NCBI RefSeq assembly: GCF_002958735.1
Contig: NZ_PPGH01000037.1
Coordinates: forward strand, 682,001 to 746,000
Reading direction: 5' to 3'
DNA from: Chromatium okenii
GTDB lineage: Bacteria > Pseudomonadota > Gammaproteobacteria > Chromatiales > Chromatiaceae
DNA length: 64,000 nucleotides
Below the pieces are notes generated by a model. The model was given only the letters and a program-made list of their open reading frames with translations, ran no database searches and was not told where the DNA came from. Shown here piece after piece: positions 39,903-51,255 of this stretch. The translations under genes were made by a program, and so were the position numbers. Numbering within the stretch: position 1 is the stretch's first letter; each line of letters opens with the position of its first letter.

Positions 39903-42900
39903 TCAACCAATTCCCGCATCTAAATTGCTGGTAGTCACAATTCCCGCCAGCCACACATCCGCTAATAAATGCGTATTGCCATCAAGCGTGTCATATACTG
40001 AAGTCAATCCAATGACATTGCCGTGATCAATAATCTCAACTGCGCTGGCATTTAAATCAAACTGCGCAATTGTTAATGACGCAAACGTCAATTCACCGAC
40101 ATCGCTGATTCCGTCTTGATTCAAGTCGCGCCAAATCTGCAATTCCGCAAACGCAGCATCCAGCGCATCCACAAAACCATCGCCGTTGGAGTCTGTTTCG
40201 GCCAGCGCGACAAAACCATTAGCGGCGCGTGAACCATTTTCTAGCTGAGTGCCGCTGCCGAACAATTCGCGCCCGTCATCAATCAAGCCGTTGCCGTTGC
40301 GATCCATGACTAACAGCGCATCGCTCGGCGCAATCCAGCCGACCTGCGCCGGATGACCAATGCCATATAAATCAAAGATGACACCGTGATTTGCTGGCGT
40401 GGTTTGTAGTCCGTCGCCACCTAAATCTAACGCCAGCGGTGTGGCGAAATTCAACGATGCAAACTGTTCGTCAGAGAGCACGTCAACCTGCGTTGGCAGA
40501 AAACTTTGCGTCGCGGCACAGGTCATCGCTGCAAGTTGTAGCGCGGTTAAGCCGGGCAGCGCGTCGAGGGCAATTGCGGGAATCTGCGCCGTGGTCAACG
40601 CCGCAAACGCAGTACTGGTCAAGCTGGTGATTTGCGCTGAACTCAACGCCGCGAGGTCATCGGTTGCCAGCCCAACAATCTGTTTGGCAGACAGCGCCGC
40701 CAATTGCTCGCCAGTTAATACCGCAATATCAGCAACTTCAAAGCCCGGCAGCGTTTTTGCGGACAGCGCGGCAATCTGTGCCGTACTCAACGCAATGACA
40801 TCTGCTGGCTCCAACGCGGTTAATTGCGCAGAGGTCAACGCAGTCAGTGCATCTGACGACAAAGCCGCAACCTGTTCTGGCGTCATCGCCGTCAGCGCCT
40901 CAGTCGATAATCCGGGGAGTTGTTTCGCAGTCATCGCCGTTAATTGCTCAACGCTTAACGCTGCAACACCATCAAGCGCCAGCCCCGGCAACGCCTTTGA
41001 CGTCAACACCGCAAACTGGGTTGGCGACAACGCAGCGATGTCGGCGGTGTCAAGCGTGGCTAATTGCGCCGAACTCAGCACTGCCAGCGCAGCAATAGAC
41101 AACGATCCAACTTGCTCGGCGCTCAGAGCTTCCGTATTCGCAGTGGTGAGTCCCGGAATTTGTTTCGCCGTGAGTGCGGCAATCTGTAGCGGGCTGATGA
41201 TGGGAATATCTTCGAGCGCCAGCCCCGGCAATGCTTTTGATGACAGCGCCGCAATTTGCAGGGCGGACAGTGCGGGAAAATCAGTGGTTTCGAGTGCGGC
41301 AACTTGTGCCGAATTCAACGCCGCAATCGCAGCGGTGGACAATGCGGTGATTTGTTCGGGCAACAACGCAATCACTTGAGCCGTCGTCAATCCGGCGACC
41401 TGTTTCGCGGTCAGCGCCGAGATTTGCTCAGAACCGAGCGTCGTCACGATGTCAACCGGCAGCGCCGCAATCTGGGCGCTGGTCAACGCCGGAAACGCAT
41501 CGGTCGTTAACGCATTGATCTGCGTTGACAGCAGTGCCGCCAAATCGTCAGTTGCCAGCCCCACCACTTGCTTTGCCGTCAACGCCGCAATCTGCGCGGG
41601 CGTTAACACCGCCATATCATCCAATTCCAAGCCCGGCAGAGCTTTCGATGACAACGCCGCAATTTGCACCGGCGTTAACGTGCTGATGTCGGCAGTATCA
41701 AATGCCGCAATTTGCAACGAACTCAATCCACTCAATGCGCCAGTCGATAGCGCCACAAGCTGATCTGCGGTCAGCGCGTTGATTTCGATGGTAGTCATTC
41801 CGGGCACTTGCTTGGCGGTCAACGCGGCAATTTGCGCAGTGGTGATACTCGGAATGACTTCGACGGCAATCGCCGCAATCTGTGCGGTGCTCAACGCAGC
41901 AAAGGCAGCACTGCTCAACGCGGGGAATTGCGCCGAACTCAGCACCGCGATGTCTGCCGTTTCCAAACCCGGCACTTGCTTCGCCGATAACACCGCGATT
42001 TGCGCTGCGGATAACACCGCGATGTCTTCAGTTTCTAAACCCACCAATGCCTTCGATGACAGCGCCGCAAAATGCTCCACGCTCATTGTTTGTACATTGG
42101 TCAATTCCAATGCTGTGAGCTGTGCCGCACTCATTGCCGCAACTGCTGCATCAGTAAATGCGCCAGCCTGCTCGACAGATAACGCCGCAATGGTTTCGGT
42201 AGCCAGCCCGGGCACCTGTTTGGCAGTAAACGCAGCCAATTGTTCGGTCGTTAGCGCCGGAACGTCGTCAATCGTCAAGCCGGGCAACGCCTTTGATGGC
42301 AGCGCCGCAAATTGCGCCGAAGTTAGCGCCGCGATGTCTGTCGTTTCCAAAGCGCCGAGTTGCGTCAAATTGAACGCCGACATCGCTGCCGTAGACAACG
42401 CCGCAATCTGCTCTGGAGTCATGGCTTGTAACGCCACAAACATCAGCCCCGGAACCTGTTTGGCAGTAATTGCCGCAATCTGCGCCGTTGCCAGTGTCGG
42501 GATTACGTCAAGCGCAATCGCCGGAATCTGCGCCGAAGTCAGCGCCGCGAAAGTTGCGGCTGGCAAGGCAGCAATCTGCGCTGAAGTCAGCAATGCAATG
42601 TCAGCAGTTGGCAAACCCGTCACCTGTTTGACGCTCAACGCAGCCAGTTGCTCAACCGTGAGCGCCGACACATCAGCAGTTTCCAGTCCCAGTAACGCTT
42701 TTGCCGATAACGCCGCAAATTGCTCTGGTGTCAACGCAGCAATGTCAGTGCTATCAAATGCGGCTAATTGGTAGAACTGAGCGCCGCCAATGCGGCAGTA
42801 GACAACGCTGCGGTTTGTTCAGGTGTTAATGCGCCAATACTGGCTGGCATCAAACCTGGAATTTGTTTTGCGGACAGCACGGCAATCTGTTCGACCGTCA

Positions 42901-43669
42901 ATGCCGCGGTGTCTTCCGTTTGCAATCCCGGCAGCGCCTTAGACGGCAGCGCGGCAAATTGATCGGGCGTGAGTACCGCAATATCTGCTGTTTCGAGGGC
43001 GAGTAATTGGGTAGCGTTAATGCCGCCCAGCGCCGCAGTGCTGAACACCCCAATTTGCTCAGGACTCATCGCCGTGATGATTTCCGCACTTAAACCGGGA
43101 ATCTGTTTGACGCTTAATCCGATCAATTGCGCCGAGGTTAAGACGGGAACGTCATCGACTTGCAACCCTAACAATGCCTTTGATGACAACGCGGCAAATT
43201 GCGCGGTAGACAACACGGCAATATCAGCTACTTCTAGTGCGCCAACCTGAGAGCCACTCAACCCTGTGACAGCAGCCGTCGTCAGCGCCACAACTTGATC
43301 TGGCGTCAGAGATTGAACCGCAACCGTGCTTAAACCCGGAATCTGTTTCGAGGTGAGCGATGTCACCTGCGCGGTGCTCAACGCAATAACTTGTTCAGGC
43401 GTTAAACCTGCCATCGCTGCCGAGGAAAACGCCCCGATTTGCAACGTGGTCAACGCCGCGATGTCTTCAGTGAGCATTGCGCCCAATTGCACCGAAGTGA
43501 GCACTGCGACGTTTTTGGTGCTGATCGCAGCCAGTTGTTCGGGACTCATTGCCACGATCTGCGCTGTCGATAACGCCGCGACATCTGCGGTTTGAAAACC
43601 AGCGATTTGCTTGGTCGTCAACGCAGCGATTTTGGTAAGACTCATGGTGGAAATAATGGAAGAAGCCAT
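39903..43669 (-). CDS. Giant octapeptide-repeat protein B with a calcium-binding end, one frameshift
   Basis: About 1255 residues. It starts MASSIISTMSLTKIAALTTK and is then about 1070 residues of unbroken octads (VLSTAQFA, ALSSKALL, GLQVDDVP, VLTSAQLI and so on), roughly 130 repeats. The units are arranged in longer blocks marked by the recurrent ALSSKALPGL. The end is a module like that of protein A: PLALDLGGDGLQTT, LLVMDRNGNGLIDDGRELFG, ETDSNGDGFVDALD and WRDLNQDGISDVGEL. One C is missing near 42770 (ACC CAA expected), which breaks the frame at residue 301. There are no Ig-like domains. AGGA lies before the ATG. It is a paralogue of protein A with the same start (MAS) and end. Function unknown; secretion by a type I system is plausible. 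Confidence 0.83.
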
Positions 43670-43835
43670 GTCAGCATCCTGATGAAAACGAGCGCCCGCA
43701 AAGGCGAAGAGGTGGTGCCGTTGATTTCTCTAACGGCATTTATCAGGAAATCTAAAGCGAAAAACGCGCCAATAAAAAATTATAAAATCAGATGTTTATA
43801 AGCGATTAGGCGTTGCGTAGCTGAAACAAGTGATC

Positions 43836-44011
43836 GGTTGTCAGTTGGCAGTTGTCAGCAAGAAATGCGACGGTTATTGCCAAATAAATCAATTATTTGT
43901 CTATTTAACTGCGCAAATACTGCAATATCGTTGAGAATAAACAATCAACGTTGAGTTGTTGGCAGCAAACAAGATGGTGATTGACAACTGAAAACTGGCA
44001 ACCGACAACTT
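43836..44011. repeat. Two dispersed CAGTT/AACTG repeats in the 374-base gap before hisD
   Basis: GGTTGTCAGTTGGCAGTTGT at 43836-43855 and the inverse-oriented TTGACAACTGAAAACTGGC at 43980 onward belong to the family at 16149-16206. The intervening 120 bases are AT-rich. No gene is seen between giant gene B (starts 43669, other strand) and hisD (44044); promoters for both should lie here but no element is convincing. Confidence 0.65.
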
Positions 44012-44043
44012 ACTTTCTCTCCTCATTTTTCGAGTCATTCACC

Positions 44044-45360
44044 GTGATTGATATCCATTGTTTATCTACTTCCGACGCCGATTTTCAGCCCCAGCTCAAT
44101 GCGTTACTGGCATGGGATTCGGTTTCTGATGATCGCGTGCAAAGCACCGTTGCTGAGATCATTCGTGACATTCGCGCTCGTGGTGACGCAGCACTATTGG
44201 AATTCACCGCCCGTTTTGATCGCTGGACACCAGCCAGCGCGGCTGATTTGGAATTACCTCGCGCCCGACTGGAACAGGCATGGAACACACTGCCGGCTGC
44301 GCAACGTGCTGCGTTGGAACTGTCCGCCGAGCGCATTCGCGCCTATGCCGAGCGCCAAAAATTGGAAAGTTGGAGCTACTGCGAAGCAGACGGAACGCTG
44401 CTCGGGCAACAGATCACGCCGTTAGATCGTGCTGGGTTGTATGTGCCCGGCGGCAAAGCGGCTTATCCGTCGTCGGTGCTGATGAATGCGATTCCCGCCA
44501 AAGTTGCTGGCGTGGGTGAACTCATCATGGTTGTGCCCACGCCGGATGGCGAATTGAACGAATTGGTGCTGGCTGCCGCGCACATCGCGGGCGTTGATCG
44601 TGCTTTTGCGATTGGTGGAGCGCAGGCAGTGGCGGCGCTGGCGTATGGCACGGCGACCATTCCCGGCGTAGATAAAATTGTCGGTCCCGGCAATATCTAC
44701 GTCGCCACGGCGAAACGCGCTGTTTACGGGCAAGTTGGCATCGACATGATCGCCGGACCTTCGGAAATTCTGGTGATTTGTGACGGCGCGACCGATCCCG
44801 ATTGGATTGCGATGGATTTGTTTTCGCAGGCCGAGCACGACGAGGACGCGCAGGCGATTTTGGTGAGTTGGAACGACGACTTTTTGACGCAGGTCGCCGC
44901 GAGTATTGAACGCCTGCTGCCGACCATGGAGCGCCAGCCAATCATCGCCAATGCGTTGCGATTGCGCGGCGCACTGATTCAGGTGCGCGATCTTGACGAC
45001 GCGATTGCCGTCGCCAACCAAATCGCGCCGGAACATCTGGAACTGTCGATTGCCGACCCAGAAACAGTGGTCACGCGACTGCGTCACGCCGGCGCGATCT
45101 TCATGGGACGTTATACCGCCGAGGCGCTCGGCGATTATTGCGCTGGACCGAATCACGTTTTACCGACTTCACGAACGGCGCGATTTTCCTCACCGCTCGG
45201 CGTCTACGATTTCCAAAAACGCTCCAGTTTGATCATGGCGTCTGCTGCTGGCGCGGCTGAATTGTCTAAAACGGCATCGGTGCTGGCGCGAGGCGAAGGT
45301 TTAACTGCCATGCGCGTTCGGCTGAATATCGCGGAGATGCCGCGTGAACAATTTAATTGA
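44044..45360 (+). CDS. hisD: Histidinol dehydrogenase
   Basis: HisD is the zinc enzyme that oxidises L-histidinol twice with NAD to histidine. The 438-residue protein shows [81 protein letters not shown] and [13 protein letters not shown] with metal ligands, ending [14 protein letters not shown] and [12 protein letters not shown] start at GTG 44044 (MIDIHCLST), where the family begins; upstream in-frame codons are the dispersed repeat. hisG, often upstream, is absent. The end overlaps hisC by 17 bases. Confidence 0.95.
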   Translation: MIDIHCLSTSDADFQPQLNALLAWDSVSDDRVQSTVAEIIRDIRARGDAALLEFTARFDRWTPASAADLELPRARLEQAWNTLPAAQRAALELSAERIRAYAERQKLESWSYCEADGTLLGQQITPLDRAGLYVPGGKAAYPSSVLMNAIPAKVAGVGELIMVVPTPDGELNELVLAAAHIAGVDRAFAIGGAQAVAALAYGTATIPGVDKIVGPGNIYVATAKRAVYGQVGIDMIAGPSEILVICDGATDPDWIAMDLFSQAEHDEDAQAILVSWNDDFLTQVAASIERLLPTMERQPIIANALRLRGALIQVRDLDDAIAVANQIAPEHLELSIADPETVVTRLRHAGAIFMGRYTAEALGDYCAGPNHVLPTSRTARFSSPLGVYDFQKRSSLIMASAAGAAELSKTASVLARGEGLTAMRVRLNIAEMPREQFN

Positions 45361-46413
45361 ACGGTTAATTCGCCCCGAAATCCGCGCTCTGAATGCTTAT
45401 CACATTCCCGAAGCCAGCGGATTGATTAAATTGGACGCAATGGAAAATCCGTATTCATTGCCAGAAACGCTGGCAGCAGAATGGCGCGAACAATTGCGCA
45501 GCGCAGAATTAAATCGTTATCCCGATCCCACTGCTCGCAATTGCAACATCAATTGCGCGAAGCAATGGGCATTCCGCATGACATGGCGTTATTGCTGGGC
45601 AATGGCTCGGATGAATTGATTCAAATGCTGGCGCTGGCGGTTTCCGCACCGGGGCGGACGATTTTATCGGTTGAACCGAGTTTCGTGATGTATCGCATGA
45701 TCGGATTATTTGCTGGCATAAATTACGTCGGCGTTCCGCTCCATGCCGAAGATTTTTCAATTGATGTTCTCGCCGTATTAGAAGCAATTGAACGCACTCA
45801 GCCAGCATTGATTTATCTCGCTTATCCGAATAATCCGACCGGCAATCTTTTTAATGCAGAAGATATGGTGCGGATTATTGAAGCAGCGCCGGGCTTGGTC
45901 ATCGTCGATGAAGCCTATTCGCCATTTACTGATGCGAGCTTTCTCGGTTTACTCGGTAAATGGCCGAATTTATTGGTGATGCGCACTGTATCGAAAATGG
46001 GATTAGCGGGCTTGCGGCTGGGTTATTTAATCGGAGCGCCGGAATGGTTAAATGAAATCGACAAGGTGCGCTTACCGTATAACATCAACGTATTAACGCA
46101 GCTTTCTGCGACCTTTGCGTTACAGCATAAAACGGTATTTGATGCGCAAACCCAAGCGATTCGGCTAGAACGCAGTCATTTATTTAGCGCATTAAGCAGT
46201 TTGACTGCGTTACACGTTTATCCCAGTGAAGCCAATTTTATTTTGGTGCGAACGCCACCCGAACAAGCTGAACGCATTTTTGCTGAATTAAAAGCGCGAG
46301 GCATTTTGATTAAAAATCTGCATGGCGCACATCCGCTGCTACAAGATTGTTTGCGTTTAACTGTGGGTTCACCAAAAGAAAATGCCGCATTGCTTGCGGC
46401 GTTGAATGTGTAA
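45344..46413 (+). CDS. hisC: Histidinol-phosphate aminotransferase, one frameshift
   Basis: This PLP enzyme converts imidazole-acetol phosphate to histidinol phosphate. From GTG 45344 the reading is [20 protein letters not shown] and [13 protein letters not shown], to LNRYPDPTA. One base is missing near 45540, and it goes on as [41 protein letters not shown] and the PLP lysine box [16 protein letters not shown]. Total about 356 residues, normal. It overlaps hisD, so the two form a small his operon. Confidence 0.93.
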
Positions 46414-46466
46414 AAAGTTGTCAGTTGGCAGTTGTCAGCAAAAACAGTGCTGTTACTGCCAACTTT
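46414..46466. repeat. Dispersed CAGTT/AACTG repeat between hisC and the HD-GYP gene
   Basis: AGTTGTCAGTTGGCAGTTGT followed by CAGCAAAAACAGTGCTGTT and ACTGCCAACT; the first and last units can pair. It fills the space between the convergent hisC and HD-GYP genes and may act as a terminator. Confidence 0.65.
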
Positions 46467-46467
46467 A

Positions 46468-47685
46468 TTAAGCCAGCATCATTACTTTTATTGGATCTAT
46501 ATCCCATTGCGCTGGTGATTCAGTGCCGATAATGCGTTCATCGGAATCAATCGGTAAACAAGATAAATCCACATCTTTTGCAGTTAAAAAGATGCGGCGT
46601 TTGACATCCATCACCACACGCACCACTGGCTGGCGCAAGCCTTGACGACCATTTTCGACCACCACGCCCAGCCGTCCGCTATTCAAACGCACCAGCGTTC
46701 CAATCGGATAAATGCCCACGCAACGAATGAAATGCTGCACCAGCGCAGAATCAAAATGATGATTACTCCATTCCAATAACTTGCGCAGCGCCTGATGCGG
46801 TTCCATTGCTTTGTGATAGACCCGATCGGTCGTCAGCGCGTCATACACATCAGCGATTGATGCCATTTGCCCGTATAATGAAATATCGTCGCCAGCTTTG
46901 TGATAAGGATAACCATTACCATCAATACGTTCGTGATGTTCGGCAGCGACTGATAGTGCAATATGCGGAATACCGGGAACAACCGTGAGCAGATTCTGGG
47001 TGTGCACGACATGACCGCGCATGACGACAAATTCATCATCCGTTAATGCGCCGGGTTTATTCAGAATTTCCGGTGGAACCAGCGTTTTTCCAATGTCATG
47101 TAATAATGCGCCGAGACCGATGTTGTGAATTAATGTTTGCTCTAATCCCATTGTTCGTGCAAAAGACACCATGAGCACTGCGACATTCACTGAATGCTCA
47201 AATGTATAGCGTCCCACTTGGCGAATGCGCGTGAGCGCCAATAACGCATCTTGATTGCGGAAAATGGAACCAACCATTTTGGTGACAACCGGATTGACAT
47301 GTTCTAAATCAATTTGTTGTCCGAGCCGCACATCTTCCATCAATGTTTTCACTACGCCAATGGCTTCTTGATGAATACGCCGTGCTTGTCCGCGTTCTGC
47401 GGTTAATACCACCGGATGAGGAATATCTGGTGTCGCTGCAATATGCGTTAAATCTTGTTCAATTTCACTTTCCACTTGGGCGGCAGTCGGCGCAGAGGAC
47501 ACATCGAGACCTTTTTCGGTATCAATGTAAAGATCGTGCATTCCGAGCTGTTGAATCTTTTCTAAATGCTTCGCGTTTTTCACTAAAAAACGCGTGCGCA
47601 TAAAACTATGATCAAGCCAATCACAATTCAGATCATGGATATACATACCGATCTTAAGCTGTTCAATGGCGATCCGTTTAATCAT
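46468..47685 (-). CDS. HD-GYP domain protein (cyclic-di-GMP phosphodiesterase)
   Basis: The 405-residue protein starts at ATG 47685 ([20 protein letters not shown]) with a DUF3391-type N-terminal domain (about 1-140) followed by an HD-GYP domain: [53 protein letters not shown] with the GYP triad, and [18 protein letters not shown]. All metal-binding histidines and aspartates are visible. Such proteins hydrolyse the second messenger c-di-GMP and affect motility and biofilm. The start overlaps the bioB stop by eight bases. Confidence 0.92.
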   Translation of the reverse strand: MIKRIAIEQLKIGMYIHDLNCDWLDHSFMRTRFLVKNAKHLEKIQQLGMHDLYIDTEKGLDVSSAPTAAQVESEIEQDLTHIAATPDIPHPVVLTAERGQARRIHQEAIGVVKTLMEDVRLGQQIDLEHVNPVVTKMVGSIFRNQDALLALTRIRQVGRYTFEHSVNVAVLMVSFARTMGLEQTLIHNIGLGALLHDIGKTLVPPEILNKPGALTDDEFVVMRGHVVHTQNLLTVVPGIPHIALSVAAEHHERIDGNGYPYHKAGDDISLYGQMASIADVYDALTTDRVYHKAMEPHQALRKLLEWSNHHFDSALVQHFIRCVGIYPIGTLVRLNSGRLGVVVENGRQGLRQPVVRVVMDVKRRIFLTAKDVDLSCLPIDSDERIIGTESPAQWDIDPIKVMMLA

Positions 47686-48683
47686 GGACGTGTTTACTCC
47701 GATGACAGCCGCCCGGTTCTTCGCGTTCCGCAGCGACTGTTTCAAATGTTAAACCCAACCGCGTAAATAATTCGCGGTCACGATTCGCCGCAGCATTCGG
47801 CGCAGTTAATAGATTTTCTCCATAGAAAATGGAATTGGCTCCTGCCAGAAAACACAGTGCCTGCAATTCATCACTCATTTCACTGCGCCCGGCAGATAAA
47901 CGAATATCCGATAGCGGCATTAAAATGCGCGTTGCTGCGACTACGCGCACCAATTCAAATGGATCAAGCGGCATCTGTCCAAATAGTGGCGTTCCTTCAA
48001 TTTGCACCAATAAATTGATTGGCACTGATTCTGGATGCGCGGGCAAATTGGTGAGTTGGCGCAGCATTGAAGCGCGGTCGCGGCGGGATTCGCCCATGCC
48101 GAGAATGCCGCCGCTGCACGTTTTCAAACCGACTTTGCGCAGTCGCTCCAGCGTATCGAGCCGATCTTGAAAAGTGCGGGTGGTGATGATCTGACCGTAA
48201 AACTCCGGCGAGGTGTCGAGATTGTGGTTGTAATAATCCAGCCCTGCGTCCTTCAACCGCTGCGCCTGCGCGGTGGTGAGCATTCCCAGCGTGACGCAGG
48301 TTTCCATGCCCAGCGCGTGCACGCCTTCAATCATCGCAATCACTTGTTCCAAATTGGTGTCGGTTGGATTACGCCACGCTGCGCCCATGCAAAACCGCGT
48401 TGCACCCTGTTCGCGGGCAGCACGGCCGCAGTCAGCACTGCCTCTAGCGCCAGCAACCGTTCGCTTCCAACGTGGTTTGGTGCTTGGCACTTTGGGCGCA
48501 ATAGCTGCAATCTTCTGCGCAAGCGCCGGTTTTAATACTCAGCAAGGTGCTGATTTTGATTTGATTCGGGTCAAAATTGGCGCGATGAATGGTCTGAGCG
48601 CGAAACAAGACATCGGTCAAGGGCAAATCCAATAAAGCGGTGATTTCGTCGAGGATCCAATCGTGGCGAATAACAGCGGTCAT
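47678..48683 (-). CDS. bioB: Biotin synthase (BioB), one frameshift
   Basis: BioB is a radical-SAM enzyme that inserts sulfur into dethiobiotin. The start [20 protein letters not shown] leads to [20 protein letters not shown] and [19 protein letters not shown] with the CxxxCxxC cluster motif. A frame change near 48470-48430 precedes [44 protein letters not shown] and [12 protein letters not shown]. The ligand arginine and the cysteines of the second cluster (CMGA, CVTLGML) are present. Other bio genes are not beside it; comF is divergent, a Pseudomonas-like arrangement. Confidence 0.94.
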
Positions 48684-48764
48684 AGGATGAAGTTATCAGT
48701 TGTCATTTGTTAGTGAAATCTACACTTTGGCAAGCACTTGTCCACTGTTAACTGAATTTTCGCA

Positions 48765-49475
48765 ATGCGTTTAATCGGCATTTCTGCGCTGAAATCCACA
48801 TTATTTCCCGCCACCTGCATTTTGTGCGGCGCAGCGGGAGTTGGCGACCGCGATCTGTGCGCAGGCTGCGCCGCCGAATTACCGCACAATCGCCACGCTT
48901 GCTGGCGCTGCGCCCAACCGTTTAGCACCACGAAACCACCGGACACGCTGTGCCGTCGCTGCCAGCGCCAGCCGCCGCCATTCACGCGCACCATCACTAC
49001 ATTTCGTTATCAGGGCGCAGTGCCGTTTTTGATGATCAGTGCGAAATTTGAAGGAAAACTGAATGTTGCTCGCCTGCTCGGTCAATGCCTCGCCGAGCGC
49101 GTTATTGCCGCAGCGCCGCCGCTGCCGGAGGTGTTGATTCCGGTGCCGCTGCATCCGCAGCGATTGCGCGAGCGCGGTTATAACCAATCGCTCGAAATCG
49201 CCCGCGTGGTGGGGCGCGAGTTGCAGATTTCGGTGGATTATCAAAGCTGTGCGCGGGTGCTGGCGACCACGCCGCAAACGGAATTGTCGGCGCGAGCACG
49301 GCGGCATAATTTGCGCGGAGCCTTTGCGCTGACGCGGCCGCCGCAGTGGTCGCGGGTGGCGCTGATTGATGACGTGATGACGACCGCCACGACGGTGAGC
49401 GAATTGAGTCGGGTGCTGGCGCTGGCGGGAGTGGCGGAAATTGAAATTTGGGCGGTGGCGCGGGCGGGTAAGTAA
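48765..49475 (+). CDS. comF: ComF family phosphoribosyltransferase-like protein
   Basis: The 236-residue protein has an N-terminal double zinc-finger (CILCGAAGVGDRDLCAGC, HACWRCAQPF, LCRRCQ) and a phosphoribosyltransferase-like domain with PVPLHPQRLRERGYNQSLEI and the PRPP loop VALIDDVMTTATTVSEL. ComF proteins act in DNA uptake for natural transformation, probably on incoming single strands. The last codons (GGT AAG TAA) come from the left end of the IS607 element inserted here, so the native C-terminus may have been altered by a residue or more. Confidence 0.93.
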   Translation: MRLIGISALKSTLFPATCILCGAAGVGDRDLCAGCAAELPHNRHACWRCAQPFSTTKPPDTLCRRCQRQPPPFTRTITTFRYQGAVPFLMISAKFEGKLNVARLLGQCLAERVIAAAPPLPEVLIPVPLHPQRLRERGYNQSLEIARVVGRELQISVDYQSCARVLATTPQTELSARARRHNLRGAFALTRPPQWSRVALIDDVMTTATTVSELSRVLALAGVAEIEIWAVARAGK

Positions 49476-49517
49476 CAGCTTGCAATAATCTATACATATC
49501 TACTAAAATCTACACTT

Positions 49518-50153
49518 ATGGAAAAGAAATTAGTAAAAATAGGTGAAGCGGCAAAAATTTTGGGAACGTGTGTAAATACATTGCGTCGATGGGAAGCGTC
49601 GGGCGAATTAGTCCCAACGCGAAAAACGCAAGGTGGAACACGTTACTACAGCGTTGCCGAATTGATGAAAGTAGGTGAAATCGATGCCCCGACGGTGTGT
49701 TACGCTCGCGTTTCAAGTCACGACCAAAAAGAAGATTTGCAACGACAACAAGATATGCTCGAAGCGTATTGCGCGGCGAAAGGTTGGCGAACCGAAGTGA
49801 TAGCGGATTTAGGTTCAGGTATGAATTACCGCAAAAAAGCTCAAATTGCTGGAAATGATTTTAAAAAAAGCATTAAACGGCTGGTGATTACGCATAAAGA
49901 CCGATTATTGCGTTTTGGTGCAGAGTTGGTATTTGCATTATGTGAAGCACAAGGCATTGAAATCATTATTATTCATAAGGGCGAACAACCCCGCTTTGAA
50001 GAAGAACTCGCAAAAGATGTGTTAGAAATTATTACCGTTTTTAGCGCGAGACTTTATGGCTCACGAAGCCACAAAAACAAACAATTTTTAGATAAACTCA
50101 ACGAAGCCGTTACTGAATTAACCGACGAAAATGTTACTGGCACACAAAATTGA
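49518..50153 (+). CDS. tnpA: IS607-family serine recombinase (TnpA)
   Basis: The 211-residue enzyme has a MerR-like helix-turn-helix (KIGEAAKILGTCVNTLRRWE, TRYYSVAEL) and a serine-recombinase catalytic domain: CYARVSSHDQKEDLQRQ with the nucleophile near Ser66, DLGSGMNYRKK, and LVITHKDRLLRFG. The DNA-binding domain comes first and the catalytic domain second, the order peculiar to IS607. It overlaps tnpB by 23 bases. It should catalyse insertion and excision through a GG core. Confidence 0.95.
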   Translation: MEKKLVKIGEAAKILGTCVNTLRRWEASGELVPTRKTQGGTRYYSVAELMKVGEIDAPTVCYARVSSHDQKEDLQRQQDMLEAYCAAKGWRTEVIADLGSGMNYRKKAQIAGNDFKKSIKRLVITHKDRLLRFGAELVFALCEAQGIEIIIIHKGEQPRFEEELAKDVLEIITVFSARLYGSRSHKNKQFLDKLNEAVTELTDENVTGTQN

Positions 50154-51255
50154 ATTGCGTCCCACACCTGAACAGATGGTGTACTTGGATAAAGCCTGTG
50201 GCTCCAAACGCCATTGCTATAATCAGTTGTTGGCTCATTTTTCAAAGCCAGAAAATAAGTGGTCAAAAAATGAAGCATATCAGTATTATATCAACGTACT
50301 TCGCAAAGAATTTGAGTGGTACAACGAAGTTTCAAGTCGTGTCACCCGCAATGCAATTGATGATTTGGATACCGCGTTTAAGCACTTTTTCAGGCGCGTG
50401 AAAGCGAAACAAAAAGCAGGTTTTCCTCGCTTCAAAAAGAAAGATGTTAAAGATAGTTTTGCGTTGCGTGAACCATCAAAGTTCACGGTTAGTGGGCGAC
50501 AACTGCGAATTGAAAAACTCAAAACTAAAATTGAACTGCGTCAACCGTTACGTTTTCAAGGCATCGCAAAACAAGTCACGATTTCTAAACGAGCTGGAAA
50601 GTATTTTGCTTCAATTTTAATTGAAACAGAAGATTACAATCCCCACGATGTTGATCGCCAACCATCAATTGGTGTTGATTTTGGTATCAAAGCACTTGCC
50701 ATTTTAAGCACGGGTAAAGTGTTTCCGGCACATCAAAAGTTGAAAGCCAGTTTGAAAAAGTTGGCAAAACTTCAACGCAACTTAGCAAAGAAAGTGAAGA
50801 ATTCAAACCGTCGAGCGAAAGCCAAGCTCAAGATTCAAAAACTTCATTTTCGTATTACCAGACAACGACAAGCCTTATTGCATGAAATATCGGACTATTT
50901 AACTGAGACTTTTGACGTGATTACCATTGAAGATTTAAACGTCAAAGGCATGGTAAAAAATCGAAAACTCAGTCGTGCAATTAGCGATGCTGGTTTTGGT
51001 TATTTACGGCAGATGATTGAATATAAGGCTAAATTGAGAAATTGTGTCGTTGTTGTCGCAAATCGATTTTTTCCCAGCAGTAAAACATGTTCCTGTTGTG
51101 GAAAAGTTAAAACAAATTTATCACTTGCAGATCGAACTTTTACCTGTGAGTGTGGATTTAGCGCGGATAGAGATTTAAACGCCGCGCTCAATCTAAATCA
51201 ATACGGTCTGGACACGTTACAGCCTGACCTTAAATGCACACCAGAGCAAAGTTAG
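50131..51255 (+). CDS. tnpB: TnpB RNA-guided nuclease (IS607-associated), copy 2
   Basis: The 374-residue protein shows the TnpB layout: N-terminal helix-turn-helix/wedge part (MLLAHKIELRPTPEQMVYLD), then RuvC-I IGVDFGIKALAIL (Asp183), RuvC-II ITIEDLNVKGM (Glu267), the zinc finger CSCC...CECG (320-341) and RuvC-III DRDLNAALN. About 92 percent of residues match copy 1. It is encoded downstream of and overlapping its recombinase, the natural arrangement. It probably cuts the empty donor site using a right-end guide RNA and so helps the element persist. Confidence 0.95.
   Translation: MLLAHKIELRPTPEQMVYLDKACGSKRHCYNQLLAHFSKPENKWSKNEAYQYYINVLRKEFEWYNEVSSRVTRNAIDDLDTAFKHFFRRVKAKQKAGFPRFKKKDVKDSFALREPSKFTVSGRQLRIEKLKTKIELRQPLRFQGIAKQVTISKRAGKYFASILIETEDYNPHDVDRQPSIGVDFGIKALAILSTGKVFPAHQKLKASLKKLAKLQRNLAKKVKNSNRRAKAKLKIQKLHFRITRQRQALLHEISDYLTETFDVITIEDLNVKGMVKNRKLSRAISDAGFGYLRQMIEYKAKLRNCVVVVANRFFPSSKTCSCCGKVKTNLSLADRTFTCECGFSADRDLNAALNLNQYGLDTLQPDLKCTPEQS

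Noticed and set aside
40399..42774. Two long plus-strand open frames (326 and 331 codons) opposite the octad array of giant gene B
   Set aside because: They are the antisense reading of a biased repeat in which stop codons rarely arise; the Ala/Ser/Asn/Cys-rich products repeat with the same period and have no start signals.
33222..43669. Regular short repeats that could be taken for a CRISPR array
   Set aside because: The period is 24 bases of coding sequence with no unique spacers of constant length and no cas genes; the repeats vary at codon level as protein repeats do.
44525..44941. Minus-strand open frames inside hisD
   Set aside because: Shadows of the high-GC coding strand; hisD is complete and unambiguous.
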